Assembly (NCBI GenBank): GCA_017621295.1
Contig: JAGATI010000177.1
Span: 1 to 7,554 of the forward strand
Direction of reading: 5' to 3'
DNA length: 7,554 bases
Source of the DNA: Clostridia bacterium
GTDB lineage: Bacteria; Bacillota_A; Clostridia; TANB77; CAG-508
Position 1 is the first letter of the stretch. Each line of letters opens with the position of its first letter. The position numbers and the translations under genes are program-made. Below, one piece after another: positions 1 to 6,510 of this stretch. Under the pieces are notes generated by a model. It worked only from the letters and a program-made list of their open reading frames with translations. It made no database searches and had not been told where the DNA came from.

Positions 1-2491
1 AAGCATTAATTCTTCTAAATAATTCATGTGTAGATACTTCCTCATCATCAGTTAAAAATTTTGAATCTTCTCCAAGAATATCATGAAACATTTGCATTTT
101 TGTAATAATATTTTCTTCTAAAGACATTTGTTCACTTGATTTGCTCGTTGGAAAGAAATTAAATACATATATTTCATCATGCTTTGTACCAACTCTGTTG
201 ATTCTACCAACTCTTTGCATTATTCTTGTAGGATTCCATGGCAAATCATAATTTATTATTACATTACTTCTATGCAGGTTCATTCCTTCTGCTAATACAT
301 CTGTTGTTACAAGTATTCTATAATCATTTTTTTGTTTATCTTTATTATAATTTGGATCAAAATTTGCTCTAATTGAATTTCTTATACTATCAGGCATTGA
401 TCCAGTAAATAATAATACATTTTCTTTAGTTCTGTTTGATATTTCATTAGTTAGATATTCTGCTGTTTCTTTTGATTCTGTGAAAATAATTAATTTATTA
501 TGTTTAAATTCATTTCTTTTTTTCAATTCTTCAATAAAGTATTCGAGTTTATCATCATTTTTTATAGAATTCCATATATATTGTAGATTTTCTAAAATAG
601 ATAAATCGTTTTCTAAATCTATTATAAAATTTTTATGAAAATCTTCTGCATTAAATTTAAAAGCATCTTCATTTTTTACAGCATCTTCTAACTTTTCTAT
701 ATCATCATTTAGAATTAATTCATTTACATCTAATTTTTTACTTATCCAAATAACACCATTTTCTTTATACATATTTATAAATTCTTTATAAGATTTTATA
801 AATCTATTTAAAGTCATTTCAAAAGCATATTTACTACTTTCTAATCTCTTAACCAAAATTCCCTTCATAAATCCACCCATGTTCATCTGTCCTGCTAATA
901 ATGATTTTTGGTTTGGCAATAGCTTTTCTTGTTTAACATATAGCATTGGTCTATATCTAGAATAATTTAATTCTTGTATTTTTTCTATTGTTGTTTCAAA
1001 TACTTCTTCTGTTTCATTACTAAATTGATACAATAATTTTTGTGGATCAGAAACTTTAGGGAATTTTAATCCTTGCTTCTTTAAATCTTCTGCATATGTT
1101 TTTTGAATTTCAGTTCTGGTTCTTCTTATCATTACTTCACGAAGTACTTTATCTCTTATTTCTTCAGAAGTTTCTCTTATAATTTTTTTATATTCTTCTG
1201 ATTCTTTATCACAACTTTTAACTTTTCTTCTTAATTCATCAAAAAACAATTCAAGATTTCTTACACTTACAATAGTTGATTGGTTTTTTGACTGAAATAA
1301 ATATAATTGGTTTGCTATATCAGTATTATAATTATTTTGAGGTGTAGCAGAAATTAGTATTACTTTTTTTCCTACACAAATTTCATGTAATTGCTTGTAT
1401 TGTTCTGTATCTGCATTTCTGAATCTATGAGATTCATCAACAAAAATATAATCAAATTGTTCTGTACCATTTTCAATTATTTTATCTAATTTTCCCTCTG
1501 ATTCTACTTTATATCCTCTAACATTAAAATTAAATAGTACATTATCCCAATATTCTGTTAAAACAGGTGGGCATAAAAATAATTTTTTTCCTTCTAATTC
1601 TTGAGCAAGTAAAGCACATATATATGTTTTTCCTAACCCAACAACATCTGAAATGAATATTCCATTATGTTTTTCTAATATTCTTTTAGATTGAATTACA
1701 GCATCTCTTTGATATTGTAATGGAACAAATCCATCAGGATATAATTTGGATTTATCATTTTCTACATGTATGTCATCATTTATTTCTTCTTTAAAATATT
1801 CATATAGGAATTTTACATACATTTCATAAGGAGTTATATCTGATTTTATCCAAGTTTTATTTTCAATGGTATTAACACAATCATTGCTAATTTCTACAGA
1901 TTCACTCCACAGTTCTTCGAATTTTTCTAATGCAAATTCAACATCAGCAGAATTTTTAAGTTCAACATTGAATTCTAAATTATTTATTAGACCATTTTGA
2001 GAAAAGTTACTAGAACCAGTAATAACTCTACCAAAATCTGGACTATCTTTGTAATCTCTCATAATATATAATTTTGCATGAATTTGTTGTTTTGTAAAAA
2101 CTCTAATTTCTAGTTTTCCCTCTTTTATTAATTTTACAAATTTATTTACACCATCTTCAACTTCTTCACTGTCTTCCGAAGATGCAAATTCATTTTCTAA
2201 ATTTTTCTTATATCCATCAATAGCTTCAATGTTAGATAAACTTAATTCTTTGATTTCTTGTTGTGTGTTTTCATACATACTTATGATTTGTTTATCTGTG
2301 TTAATTCCTATTAATATTCTGGTTTTATCTACATTTTTTAATGCATCTTGTAAAAGATAGAAACCACTAGCTCTAAAATATCCAACTAGAACATCAAAAA
2401 ATTGTGTATTTTTATTCAAAATTTTACTAAATCTATCATATAAATTTCTTTCTGGTTCGTTAGTAAAGAAAGTTAAATCATTATTATTCAT
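1..2491 (-). CDS. Partial HKD-nuclease (PLD-like) / Snf2-family helicase fusion protein
   Basis: At least 830 codons are open from ATG 2491 to the left edge, so the C-terminus is missing. The start has GGAGGG at 2497-2502, six bases upstream. An N-terminal phospholipase-D-like nuclease domain shows HAK (His138, Lys140), an Asp at 146 and GSSN at 159-162; only one HKD-type motif is visible. A superfamily-2 helicase core follows: LQYQRD near 258-263, Walker A DVVGLGKT (282-289, Lys288), DESH at 352-355, SATP at 381-384, TTDVLAEGMN in the second lobe, and QRVGRINR at 759-766. This order matches the family called Snf2-like helicases with an N-terminal HKD nuclease domain. Such proteins should translocate on double-stranded DNA using ATP, with possible nuclease action by the PLD part. 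Relatives often occur near restriction or defence genes, but no methyltransferase is seen here; one could lie beyond base 1. Its own promoter suggests independent transcription. The family call is sure, the biological role is not. Confidence 0.93.
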   Translation of the reverse strand, partial: MNNNDLTFFTNEPERNLYDRFSKILNKNTQFFDVLVGYFRASGFYLLQDALKNVDKTRILIGINTDKQIISMYENTQQEIKELSLSNIEAIDGYKKNLENEFASSEDSEEVEDGVNKFVKLIKEGKLEIRVFTKQQIHAKLYIMRDYKDSPDFGRVITGSSNFSQNGLINNLEFNVELKNSADVEFALEKFEELWSESVEISNDCVNTIENKTWIKSDITPYEMYVKFLYEYFKEEINDDIHVENDKSKLYPDGFVPLQYQRDAVIQSKRILEKHNGIFISDVVGLGKTYICALLAQELEGKKLFLCPPVLTEYWDNVLFNFNVRGYKVESEGKLDKIIENGTEQFDYIFVDESHRFRNADTEQYKQLHEICVGKKVILISATPQNNYNTDIANQLYLFQSKNQSTIVSVRNLELFFDELRRKVKSCDKESEEYKKIIRETSEEIRDKVLREVMIRRTRTEIQKTYAEDLKKQGLKFPKVSDPQKLLYQFSNETEEVFETTIEKIQELNYSRYRPMLYVKQEKLLPNQKSLLAGQMNMGGFMKGILVKRLESSKYAFEMTLNRFIKSYKEFINMYKENGVIWISKKLDVNELILNDDIEKLEDAVKNEDAFKFNAEDFHKNFIIDLENDLSILENLQYIWNSIKNDDKLEYFIEELKKRNEFKHNKLIIFTESKETAEYLTNEISNRTKENVLLFTGSMPDSIRNSIRANFDPNYNKDKQKNDYRILVTTDVLAEGMNLHRSNVIINYDLPWNPTRIMQRVGRINRVGTKHDEIYVFNFFPTSKSSEQMSLEENIITKMQMFHDILGEDSKFLTDDEEVSTHELFRRINA

Positions 2492-2526
2492 TATTTCCCT
2501 CCAAGTTATATAATTATTCATTATTT

Positions 2527-2555
2527 GTTATATCATAAAAACAGATTTTTAACAA
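2527..2555 (-). promoter_or_regulatory. Promoter of the PLD-Snf2 helicase gene
   Basis: On the minus strand TTGTTA (2555-2550) is followed after 17 bases by TATAAC (2532-2527). The -10 is preceded by TGA, giving an extended -10. It lies between the terminator of the preceding unit and the helicase start at 2491, predicting a leader of about 30 bases. The role as a sigma-A-type promoter is inferred from consensus match and position. Confidence 0.65.
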
Positions 2556-2576
2556 CAAATCTACCCATATTTCTGC

Positions 2577-2608
2577 AAAAAAATACCAGTATAATTAAAT
2601 ACTGGTAT
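2577..2608 (-). terminator. Intrinsic terminator after the receiver/acidic-protein operon
   Basis: A perfect 10-bp inverted repeat, ATACCAGTAT (2583-2592) and ATACTGGTAT (2599-2608), encloses a six-base loop. On the minus strand it is followed by a run of seven T (2583-2577). It begins seven bases after the stop of the 2615-2926 gene and separates that operon from the helicase. Confidence 0.85.
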
Positions 2609-2614
2609 CATTTG

Positions 2615-2926
2615 TTAATCTTCATATTTCATTGTACTTTGCATTATTTCAAATTTTCTTAAAACCCAATTATATTCTTCCCTTGAAACACCTGTACCAT
2701 CAAGTGGAACAGATTCTTTTTTTTCATCTTCATCCATATCATCTGATAAATAATATTTTATTAATTCTCCATCTATAATATCAAATTCATAACAAGTATA
2801 TAAGTTATCCTCTATATTAATTCCAAGTTTATTGAGAATTTCAATATCATTACTATCGAGATGTTCCCTGATATTTATAATCTCCTTTTTTTTATATCTT
2901 TCGTGCCATGTGTCAAAATCCATCAT
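2615..2926 (-). CDS. Small acidic protein of unknown function, translationally coupled to the receiver protein
   Basis: This 103-aa protein is not one I can assign to a named family. The N-terminus is rich in Lys/Arg and predicted helical (residues 6-35, WHERYKKKEIINIREHL). The middle has a strongly acidic patch at 62-71 (DDMDEDEKKE), and the C-terminal part carries GTGVSREEYNWVLRKF at 77-92, probably helical. It has no signal peptide or membrane segment, so it should be cytosolic. Its ATG overlaps the TGA of the upstream receiver gene (ATGA at 2926-2923), and GGAGG at 2936-2940 serves this start. A second ATG follows directly and would shorten it by one residue. Tight coupling suggests the two products are made in similar amounts and may interact; that is inference. 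A terminator follows closely. Confidence 0.8.
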   Translation of the reverse strand: MMDFDTWHERYKKKEIINIREHLDSNDIEILNKLGINIEDNLYTCYEFDIIDGELIKYYLSDDMDEDEKKESVPLDGTGVSREEYNWVLRKFEIMQSTMKYED

Positions 2927-3396
2927 TCGTGTTTTCCTCCTTTGAATATTCTAATTATTTTTGTAAAAAAAGAGTCTTTTGTATAAGAAGAAGTATTATT
3001 TTTTATTAATGGTTCTTCTTTCATTTCAATAATATCATCTAGAATAAGATTAATTCGTTCAATTGATATTGGTTTTGCAACAACAGAAATTATATCTAAT
3101 TCGGCACATTCTTGATATAAAAATTTGTTTGCATCACTGGTTATCATAACAAATTTAGGTTTGCTTTCTAAATCTGATTCATGAATTTTTTTTATTACAT
3201 CTATTCCATTCATTTTTGGCATTTGATTATCTGTGAAAACTATCTCTGGATTTAAGTTAGTTATCATAGTATATTCTTCTTCCCCATCATTAGCAATTCC
3301 TAATAATTCAAATTTATCTTTTTGTAATATTATCTTTTGAATATTTTCTGCAATATTTCTATTATCATCTGCAATTAGAACTCTAACTTTTTCCAT
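2923..3396 (-). CDS. Stand-alone response-regulator receiver (CheY/Spo0A-receiver-like) with a basic C-terminal tail
   Basis: A 157-aa protein with one receiver domain over residues 3-125. All signature residues are present: acidic pair Asp10-Asp11, phospho-acceptor Asp56 in FTDNQMPKMNG, Thr86/Ser87 in VMITSD, and Lys108 in AKPIS. No DNA-binding or enzymatic output domain follows. A tail of about 30 residues ends in SFFTKIIRIFKGGKHE, which could form a basic amphipathic helix at a membrane or partner surface (inference). The frame is open further up to an ATG at 3495, but that start sits between the predicted -10 and the transcription start, so the ATG at 3396 is chosen; it gives the canonical receiver N-terminus MEKVRVLIADDN. 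Its ribosome site is weak (GAAAGAGAG). The stop overlaps the next gene's start. No histidine kinase lies in the window. The product resembles Spo0F- or CheY-type phosphorelay proteins in form. Confidence 0.88.
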   Translation of the reverse strand: MEKVRVLIADDNRNIAENIQKIILQKDKFELLGIANDGEEEYTMITNLNPEIVFTDNQMPKMNGIDVIKKIHESDLESKPKFVMITSDANKFLYQECAELDIISVVAKPISIERINLILDDIIEMKEEPLIKNNTSSYTKDSFFTKIIRIFKGGKHE

Positions 3397-3451
3397 AATA
3401 TACTCTCTTTCTACATTAATTAATATTATATAACATAATTTTAGAATATTT

Positions 3452-3458
3452 TGTCGAA
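3452..3458 (+). promoter_or_regulatory. Spo0A-box-like heptamer TGTCGAA in the receiver-gene leader
   Basis: TGTCGAA, read on the plus strand within ATTTTGTCGAAAC, is identical to the known Spo0A-binding heptamer. It lies about 35 bases downstream of the predicted transcription start of the receiver operon. Only one copy was noticed, so it could be chance. If real it would fit repression or a roadblock. Confidence 0.3.
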
Positions 3459-3497
3459 ACTTGTAGATAAGACATAATATTAACCGTCTGCCCATAA

Positions 3498-3515
3498 ATT
3501 ATATCAAAATATAAT
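3498..3515. promoter_or_regulatory. Inverted repeat over divergent -10 elements, candidate operator
   Basis: ATTATAT (3498-3504), CAAA, ATATAAT (3509-3515) form a perfect 7-bp inverted repeat. One arm contains the receiver operon's -10, and the other gives a TATAAT on the plus strand. The dyad in a divergent intergenic region beside an HTH gene suggests an operator, but its AT-only arms may simply reflect promoter composition. Confidence 0.35.
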
Positions 3516-3523
3516 GATAAAAT
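3515..3523 (+). promoter_or_regulatory. Candidate extended -10 for the XRE gene
   Basis: TGATAAAAT (3515-3523) is a TGn plus TAAAAT hexamer with no recognisable -35 at the proper distance. A nearby TATAAT at 3510-3515 is an alternative, also without a -35. A start near 3530 would leave about 24 bases before the ribosome site. The weak -35 suggests low or regulated expression. Confidence 0.4.
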
Positions 3524-3553
3524 CAATGTATTACTTGAAATTCATACAAAACT

Positions 3554-3559
3554 GGAGGT
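3554..3559 (+). promoter_or_regulatory. Ribosome binding site deciding the TTG start of the XRE gene
   Basis: GGAGGT lies nine bases before TTG at 3569. The reading frame is open upstream but holds no better-placed start, so the TTG is chosen. Confidence 0.8.
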
Positions 3560-3568
3560 TTAAGAGAA

Positions 3569-3844
3569 TTGAACAATAGAAAATATTTGGAAATCCTTGA
3601 TGGAAAATTAAATGCAATTGGTAAGAATATTCATGACATTAGAGAAGAACAAAAATTGTCAAGACAATATGTTTCTGATAGATTAATGAATGTTGGAATT
3701 GATATATCAGCACAAGCTCTTTATGAAATTGAAAATGGTACTAGAACAATAATTGATTATGAAATAGCAGCTATTGCAAAAATACTTAATACATCATCAG
3801 ATAATTTAATGAAAACAATATATGAATATTTAGAAAATATTTAA
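3569..3844 (+). CDS. Small XRE-family (Cro/C1-type) helix-turn-helix regulator
   Basis: A 91-aa protein consisting almost entirely of an HTH_3-type DNA-binding domain, residues 17-80. The pattern IGKNIHDIREEQKLSRQYVSDRL, the later ISAQALYEIENGTR and a closing AIAKILNTSSDNL are the usual five-helix layout of XRE proteins. There is no effector, dimerisation or S24 peptidase domain, so it is not a LexA-type self-cleaving repressor. It is the only plus-strand gene. It diverges from the receiver operon across 172 bases holding both promoters, and it is convergent with the YolD gene. By analogy with similar arrangements it probably regulates itself and the receiver operon; regulation of the polymerase operon is less likely because that promoter lies 2 kb away. 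Translation begins at TTG. A hairpin terminator follows the stop directly. Confidence 0.88.
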   Translation: MNNRKYLEILDGKLNAIGKNIHDIREEQKLSRQYVSDRLMNVGIDISAQALYEIENGTRTIIDYEIAAIAKILNTSSDNLMKTIYEYLENI

Positions 3845-3882
3845 GATTAGAACTTACTTTTGTATGTTCTAATCTTATTTTT
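3843..3882 (+). terminator. Terminator of the XRE gene, possibly bidirectional with YolD
   Basis: AAGATTAGAAC (3843-3853) and GTTCTAATCTT (3866-3876) form a perfect 11-bp stem with a 12-base loop. On the plus strand ATTTTTT follows. On the minus strand the stem is followed by the weaker AAATATTTTC, so it may also end the converging polymerase-YolD transcript. Confidence 0.85.
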
Positions 3883-4301
3883 TAATAAAATATTATTTCA
3901 GTACTATCAATATCAACTATATCCTTTATTGGTATTTCTTGATTATTTTTTAATATAATAACTTCTCTATATTCATTAAATTTCTCAATGTTTTCTAATA
4001 CAGTTATATAACTTCCTCCATCTTTTTTGGTATCATTTTCAAAATATGTTATTTTTAGTTTCGGTTTTAAAATAATATTTTCTTTAACTATTTGAAGTTT
4101 TCTATCTAAAATACTTTGGTACTCTTCATCAAAATCTTTTCTTTCAAATGTTAGTCTTCCAGTTTCTTTTATTGCATCTTCGTATCCAACCAATGCTGCA
4201 AATGGTGCAAATTGAGCAGAACGAGACTCTAAAGACATTTGAGGATATTTTTTAGAAACATGATGTGGTAAATTTATAATATCATTATATTTATTACTCA
4301 T
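3882..4301 (-). CDS. YolD-like protein, partner of the Y-family polymerase
   Basis: A 139-aa protein of the YolD-like family found next to UmuC/UvrX-type polymerases in many Firmicutes. The clostridial form is recognisable from LPHHVSKKYPQMS at residues 11-23 and the conserved SAQFAPFAALVGYEDAIKET at 28-47. The helical EEYQSILDRKLQIVKE (59-74) and a predominantly beta C-terminal half with ITYFEND and GGSYITVLENI follow. Its molecular function is not settled in general; it is thought to assist or regulate the adjacent translesion polymerase. The start ATG at 4301 follows a good GGAGGT about 13 bases upstream. That ribosome site lies inside the polymerase's original C-terminal coding sequence, one base separating that frame's terminal TAA from this ATG. 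The two genes were therefore translationally coupled before the polymerase gained its upstream stop. The family assignment is firm. Confidence 0.9.
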   Translation of the reverse strand: MSNKYNDIINLPHHVSKKYPQMSLESRSAQFAPFAALVGYEDAIKETGRLTFERKDFDEEYQSILDRKLQIVKENIILKPKLKITYFENDTKKDGGSYITVLENIEKFNEYREVIILKNNQEIPIKDIVDIDSTEIIFY

Positions 4302-4302
4302 A

Positions 4303-4443
4303 TTATGCTTTATGACCTCCTATTTGATTATTTCTATCAATTGTAGTTCCTTCTTCCTGAAAATTCATTCCCTTTAATATTGCGTTTTTTCCATATTTTT
4401 CTTTGATTTGTATTATAGCTTTTTGTATGTTTCTTTCATCTTT
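4303..4443 (-). pseudogene. In-frame continuation of the polymerase gene: conserved C-terminal tail cut off by a TAA
   Basis: Directly after the TAA at 4444-4446 the same frame stays open for 46 codons and ends in TAA at 4303-4305. It encodes KDERNIQKAIIQIKEKYG, then KNAILKGMN, and finishes RNNQIGGHKA. This is the normal C-terminal tail of UmuC/UvrX-type polymerases of Firmicutes, which typically end in an IGGH motif. The tail has no good ribosome site and start of its own, so it is made only by readthrough or not at all. One base substitution (for example from AAA or GAA) would explain the stop. The intact protein would be 499 residues. A sequencing error remains possible. Confidence 0.85.
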
Positions 4444-5802
4444 TTATTTCTTTCTTTTTTTATTTATTTCATCATAATTTATAAATAAATCAAGTTGCTC
4501 AAAATTATTATTTTCTAAACTTTCTTCTGTTACAACATTATTAGCAGTAATGTTTATTCTTCTAACTAATAAATTCTTATTTATTATTCTATCATAAAGT
4601 TTTAATATTTCTTCGATAAGAATTTTAGAAGATGAGGTTTTATGATCTATATTAATTGTACCATGTGCATGTTTAGGTACTTTTCTTCCATATCTATCTA
4701 AAGTTATTTCTCCATTATATAAGTTATTTAAAGATGGGTTTGTTAGATTTTCTATATCATATCCTATATCTAATACTAACTGACTTGTAACAATACCTTT
4801 TTTTACTAAATCTAAAGATAATAATTCAGTCATTTCTTTAATTATTGTTTTTGTTTTTTCATAATTATAGGGACAATGTAACACTTGACCTGAACTGATG
4901 CTATTTGTAGTTGGTTTATAGTCTTTAATACTTTTTATAGTAGCACATTCCCAACCCCAACTATGATCAATTAGTAATTCTGCATTGACGCCAAATAATT
5001 TGTATAATAAATCTTCATTTTGTAATGATGTTCTTGCAACATCTCCCATTGTGTATATTCTATGATCTTCTAATTTTTTTGAATATCCTTTCCCCACTCT
5101 CCAAAAATCAGTTAATGGTCTATGACTCCATAACAATTTACGATATGTTAATTCATCTAATCCAGCAATTCTTACCCCATTTTTATCTGGTTTAGCATGT
5201 TTTGCAACAATATCCATTGCCACTTTGCATAGATATAAATTTGTGCCAATGCCTGCAGTTGCTGTAATACCAGTTGTATTATATACATCGTGTATTACTT
5301 TTGTAATTAATTCTCTTGCTTTCATTTTATATGTATTTAAATAATGTGTAATATCTATAAAAACTTCATCAATTGAATATACATATATATCTTCAGGAGA
5401 AAAATATTTTAAATAAATATTATATATTTTTGTACTATATTCCATATAATATGACATTCTTGGAGGTGCAACTATATAATCTAATTCTAATCTATTATTA
5501 TTTTTTAATTCGTTATCGTTATAAGACGATCCAATAAACTCTTTAATATTAGATTTTCTCTTTCTTTCAATATTAACCTCTTTAACTTTTTGTATTACTT
5601 CAAATAGTCTAGCTCTTCCAGGTATCCCATATGATTTTAATGATGGAGTTACTGCAGGACATACTGTTTTTTCGGTTCTACTATTATCTGCAACAACTAA
5701 ATTTGTTGTTAAAGGATCTAAATTTCTTTCTCTACATTCTACTGATGCATAAAAACTTTTTAAATCTATTGCAGCATAAATATTTGTTTCTGAATCTTGC
5801 AT
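4444..5802 (-). CDS. Y-family translesion DNA polymerase (UmuC/UvrX type), ending early at an in-frame stop
   Basis: The 452-aa product copies damaged DNA as an error-prone Y-family polymerase. The palm and fingers show AAIDLKSFYASVEC (catalytic Asp13, steric-gate candidate Tyr19) and SIDEVFID (Asp145-Glu146), together giving the three metal-binding acids. TAGIGTNLYLCKVAMD spans 182-197, the helix-hairpin-helix thumb region follows near 230-260, and the little-finger domain fills about 300-425. EQLDLF at 435-440 fits the beta-clamp-binding consensus QLxLF. The catalytic core and clamp motif are therefore intact and only the short tail is lost. The ATG at 5802 has a very strong AAAGGAGGTGG and a strong promoter. 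YolD follows, as in related loci. Core activity is plausible, but whether truncation alters partner binding or stability is unknown. The sequence differs from DinB/PolIV by its long insert at about 78-105 and the UvrX-type tail. Confidence 0.92.
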   Translation of the reverse strand: MQDSETNIYAAIDLKSFYASVECRERNLDPLTTNLVVADNSRTEKTVCPAVTPSLKSYGIPGRARLFEVIQKVKEVNIERKRKSNIKEFIGSSYNDNELKNNNRLELDYIVAPPRMSYYMEYSTKIYNIYLKYFSPEDIYVYSIDEVFIDITHYLNTYKMKARELITKVIHDVYNTTGITATAGIGTNLYLCKVAMDIVAKHAKPDKNGVRIAGLDELTYRKLLWSHRPLTDFWRVGKGYSKKLEDHRIYTMGDVARTSLQNEDLLYKLFGVNAELLIDHSWGWECATIKSIKDYKPTTNSISSGQVLHCPYNYEKTKTIIKEMTELLSLDLVKKGIVTSQLVLDIGYDIENLTNPSLNNLYNGEITLDRYGRKVPKHAHGTINIDHKTSSSKILIEEILKLYDRIINKNLLVRRINITANNVVTEESLENNNFEQLDLFINYDEINKKRKK

Positions 5803-5830
5803 AATTCCACCTCCTTTTATTTATGATTGC

Positions 5831-5859
5831 ATTATACCACTAAAAAGTTATCTTGTTAA
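5831..5859 (-). promoter_or_regulatory. Strong promoter of the polymerase-YolD operon
   Basis: On the minus strand TTAACA (5859-5854, one mismatch to TTGACA) is followed after 17 bases by a perfect TATAAT (5836-5831), preceded by TGG (extended -10). It gives a leader of about 20 bases before the ATG at 5802, including the strong ribosome site. Confidence 0.8.
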
Positions 5860-5868
5860 CAAATGTTC
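5857..5868 (-). promoter_or_regulatory. LexA (SOS) box-like operator over the polymerase promoter
   Basis: On the minus strand GAAC-ATTT-GTTA matches the Firmicute LexA box GAAC-N4-GTTC in seven of eight core positions. Three bases overlap the -35 hexamer, a position where repressor binding would block RNA polymerase. The gene is a typical SOS target. No LexA gene is in the window, so the repressor would be supplied from elsewhere. Confidence 0.6.
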
Positions 5869-5879
5869 TATAAGAATAT

Positions 5880-5911
5880 AAAAAAATAAGCAAGTTTATT
5901 TCTTGCTTATT
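5880..5911 (-). terminator. Intrinsic terminator after the membrane-protein operon
   Basis: AATAAGCAAG (5885-5894) and CTTGCTTATT (5902-5911) form a perfect 10-bp stem with a seven-base loop. On the minus strand the stem runs into seven T (5886-5880, sharing two pairs with the stem). It starts six bases after the stop of the 194-aa gene and ends just upstream of the polymerase promoter. Confidence 0.85.
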
Positions 5912-5917
5912 AATAAC

Positions 5918-6502
5918 TTAATTACTAACCTTTAATTTGTTTAAATCTTCCTGTTCAGCAGCAATATCGTTCATTGCTTGAACATAACCAGTTTCCCATT
6001 TGTCTTCTATTGAATATTTTAAAGTTATTCCACCTAAAAAATTTGAATATCCTTCATCATATTGCAAGCTAAAATATATATCAACATTATTCAATCCAGA
6101 ATCTTCTCCAAATAGAGTATCGTTTATTAATTCTTTATCTTTTATTTCGTTATAAACTTTTGTTATTTCATCTTTTAAAAGATTATTATATTGATCTGCA
6201 GTATATTCTTTATTTTTTATTGTATATTCTAATTCAATATCGTGGAAATCTGTATCACTAATTTCCATATCAAATTCATTAGTATTTACATTTGATTTTG
6301 CAATTTCAGATATTTTTTTTTCAAATTCTGTATATAATATTGTTTTATTAGGATCAACTTGTCTTGCTACATTCCATTTATTTATCATTGCAACGCCAAA
6401 TAAACAGGTAATAACAACGATCAGGAATGGTAATCCGTATCTTAAAAAAAGTACTGTTTCAATCGTATCTCCTAGTGAGTTCCAAAAAGAATTTTTGCTC
6501 AT
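5918..6502 (-). CDS. Single-pass membrane protein of unknown function
   Basis: A 194-aa protein I do not recognise. Residues 1-21 are soluble (SKNSFWNSLGDTIETVLFLR). Residues 22-41 form one hydrophobic segment, YGLPFLIVVITCLFGVAM, followed by Asn-Lys-Trp-Asn. About 150 polar, acid-rich residues follow, which would sit outside the cell or inside according to topology; the N-terminus lacks the usual cleavable signal-peptide layout and there is no lipobox. The frame is open to an ATG at 6520, but AGGAG at 6511-6515 lies eight bases before the ATG at 6502, which is chosen. An ATG at 6508 is only two bases from AGGAG and is too close. It is the last gene of a two-gene operon with 21 bases after the upstream stop. 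A membrane-anchored sensor or assembly factor is possible, but nothing in the sequence decides this. Confidence 0.75.
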   Translation of the reverse strand: MSKNSFWNSLGDTIETVLFLRYGLPFLIVVITCLFGVAMINKWNVARQVDPNKTILYTEFEKKISEIAKSNVNTNEFDMEISDTDFHDIELEYTIKNKEYTADQYNNLLKDEITKVYNEIKDKELINDTLFGEDSGLNNVDIYFSLQYDEGYSNFLGGITLKYSIEDKWETGYVQAMNDIAAEQEDLNKLKVSN

Positions 6503-6510
6503 TTTCATTT

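Larger units (their letters stand above)
3498..3526 (-). promoter_or_regulatory. Promoter of the receiver/acidic-protein operon
   Basis: On the minus strand TTGATT (3526-3521) is followed after 17 bases by TATAAT (3503-3498), preceded by TGA (extended -10). The predicted start near 3491 gives a leader of about 95 bases before the ATG at 3396. It overlaps the candidate XRE promoter on the other strand. Confidence 0.7.

Noticed and set aside
3410..3467. TCTACA (3410-3415) and TGTAGA (3462-3467) as a leader stem masking the receiver ribosome site
   Set aside because: Only six pairs separated by 46 bases of AT-rich sequence; too weak to call a riboswitch or attenuator.
3397..3495. A 33-residue N-terminal extension of the receiver protein starting at ATG 3495
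   Set aside because: The ATG sits between the -10 (3503-3498) and the expected transcription start, has no ribosome site, and the extension does not resemble any receiver N-terminus. The ATG at 3396 gives the normal start of the domain.
3569..3844. XRE protein as the SOS repressor of the polymerase
   Set aside because: It has no S24 peptidase domain, and the operator at the polymerase promoter is LexA-like and 2 kb away.
4303..4446. Frameshift or use of an alternative genetic code to explain the polymerase tail
   Set aside because: The tail is in the same frame as the polymerase, so no frameshift is needed. TAA also ends several other genes normally here, so it is not reassigned.
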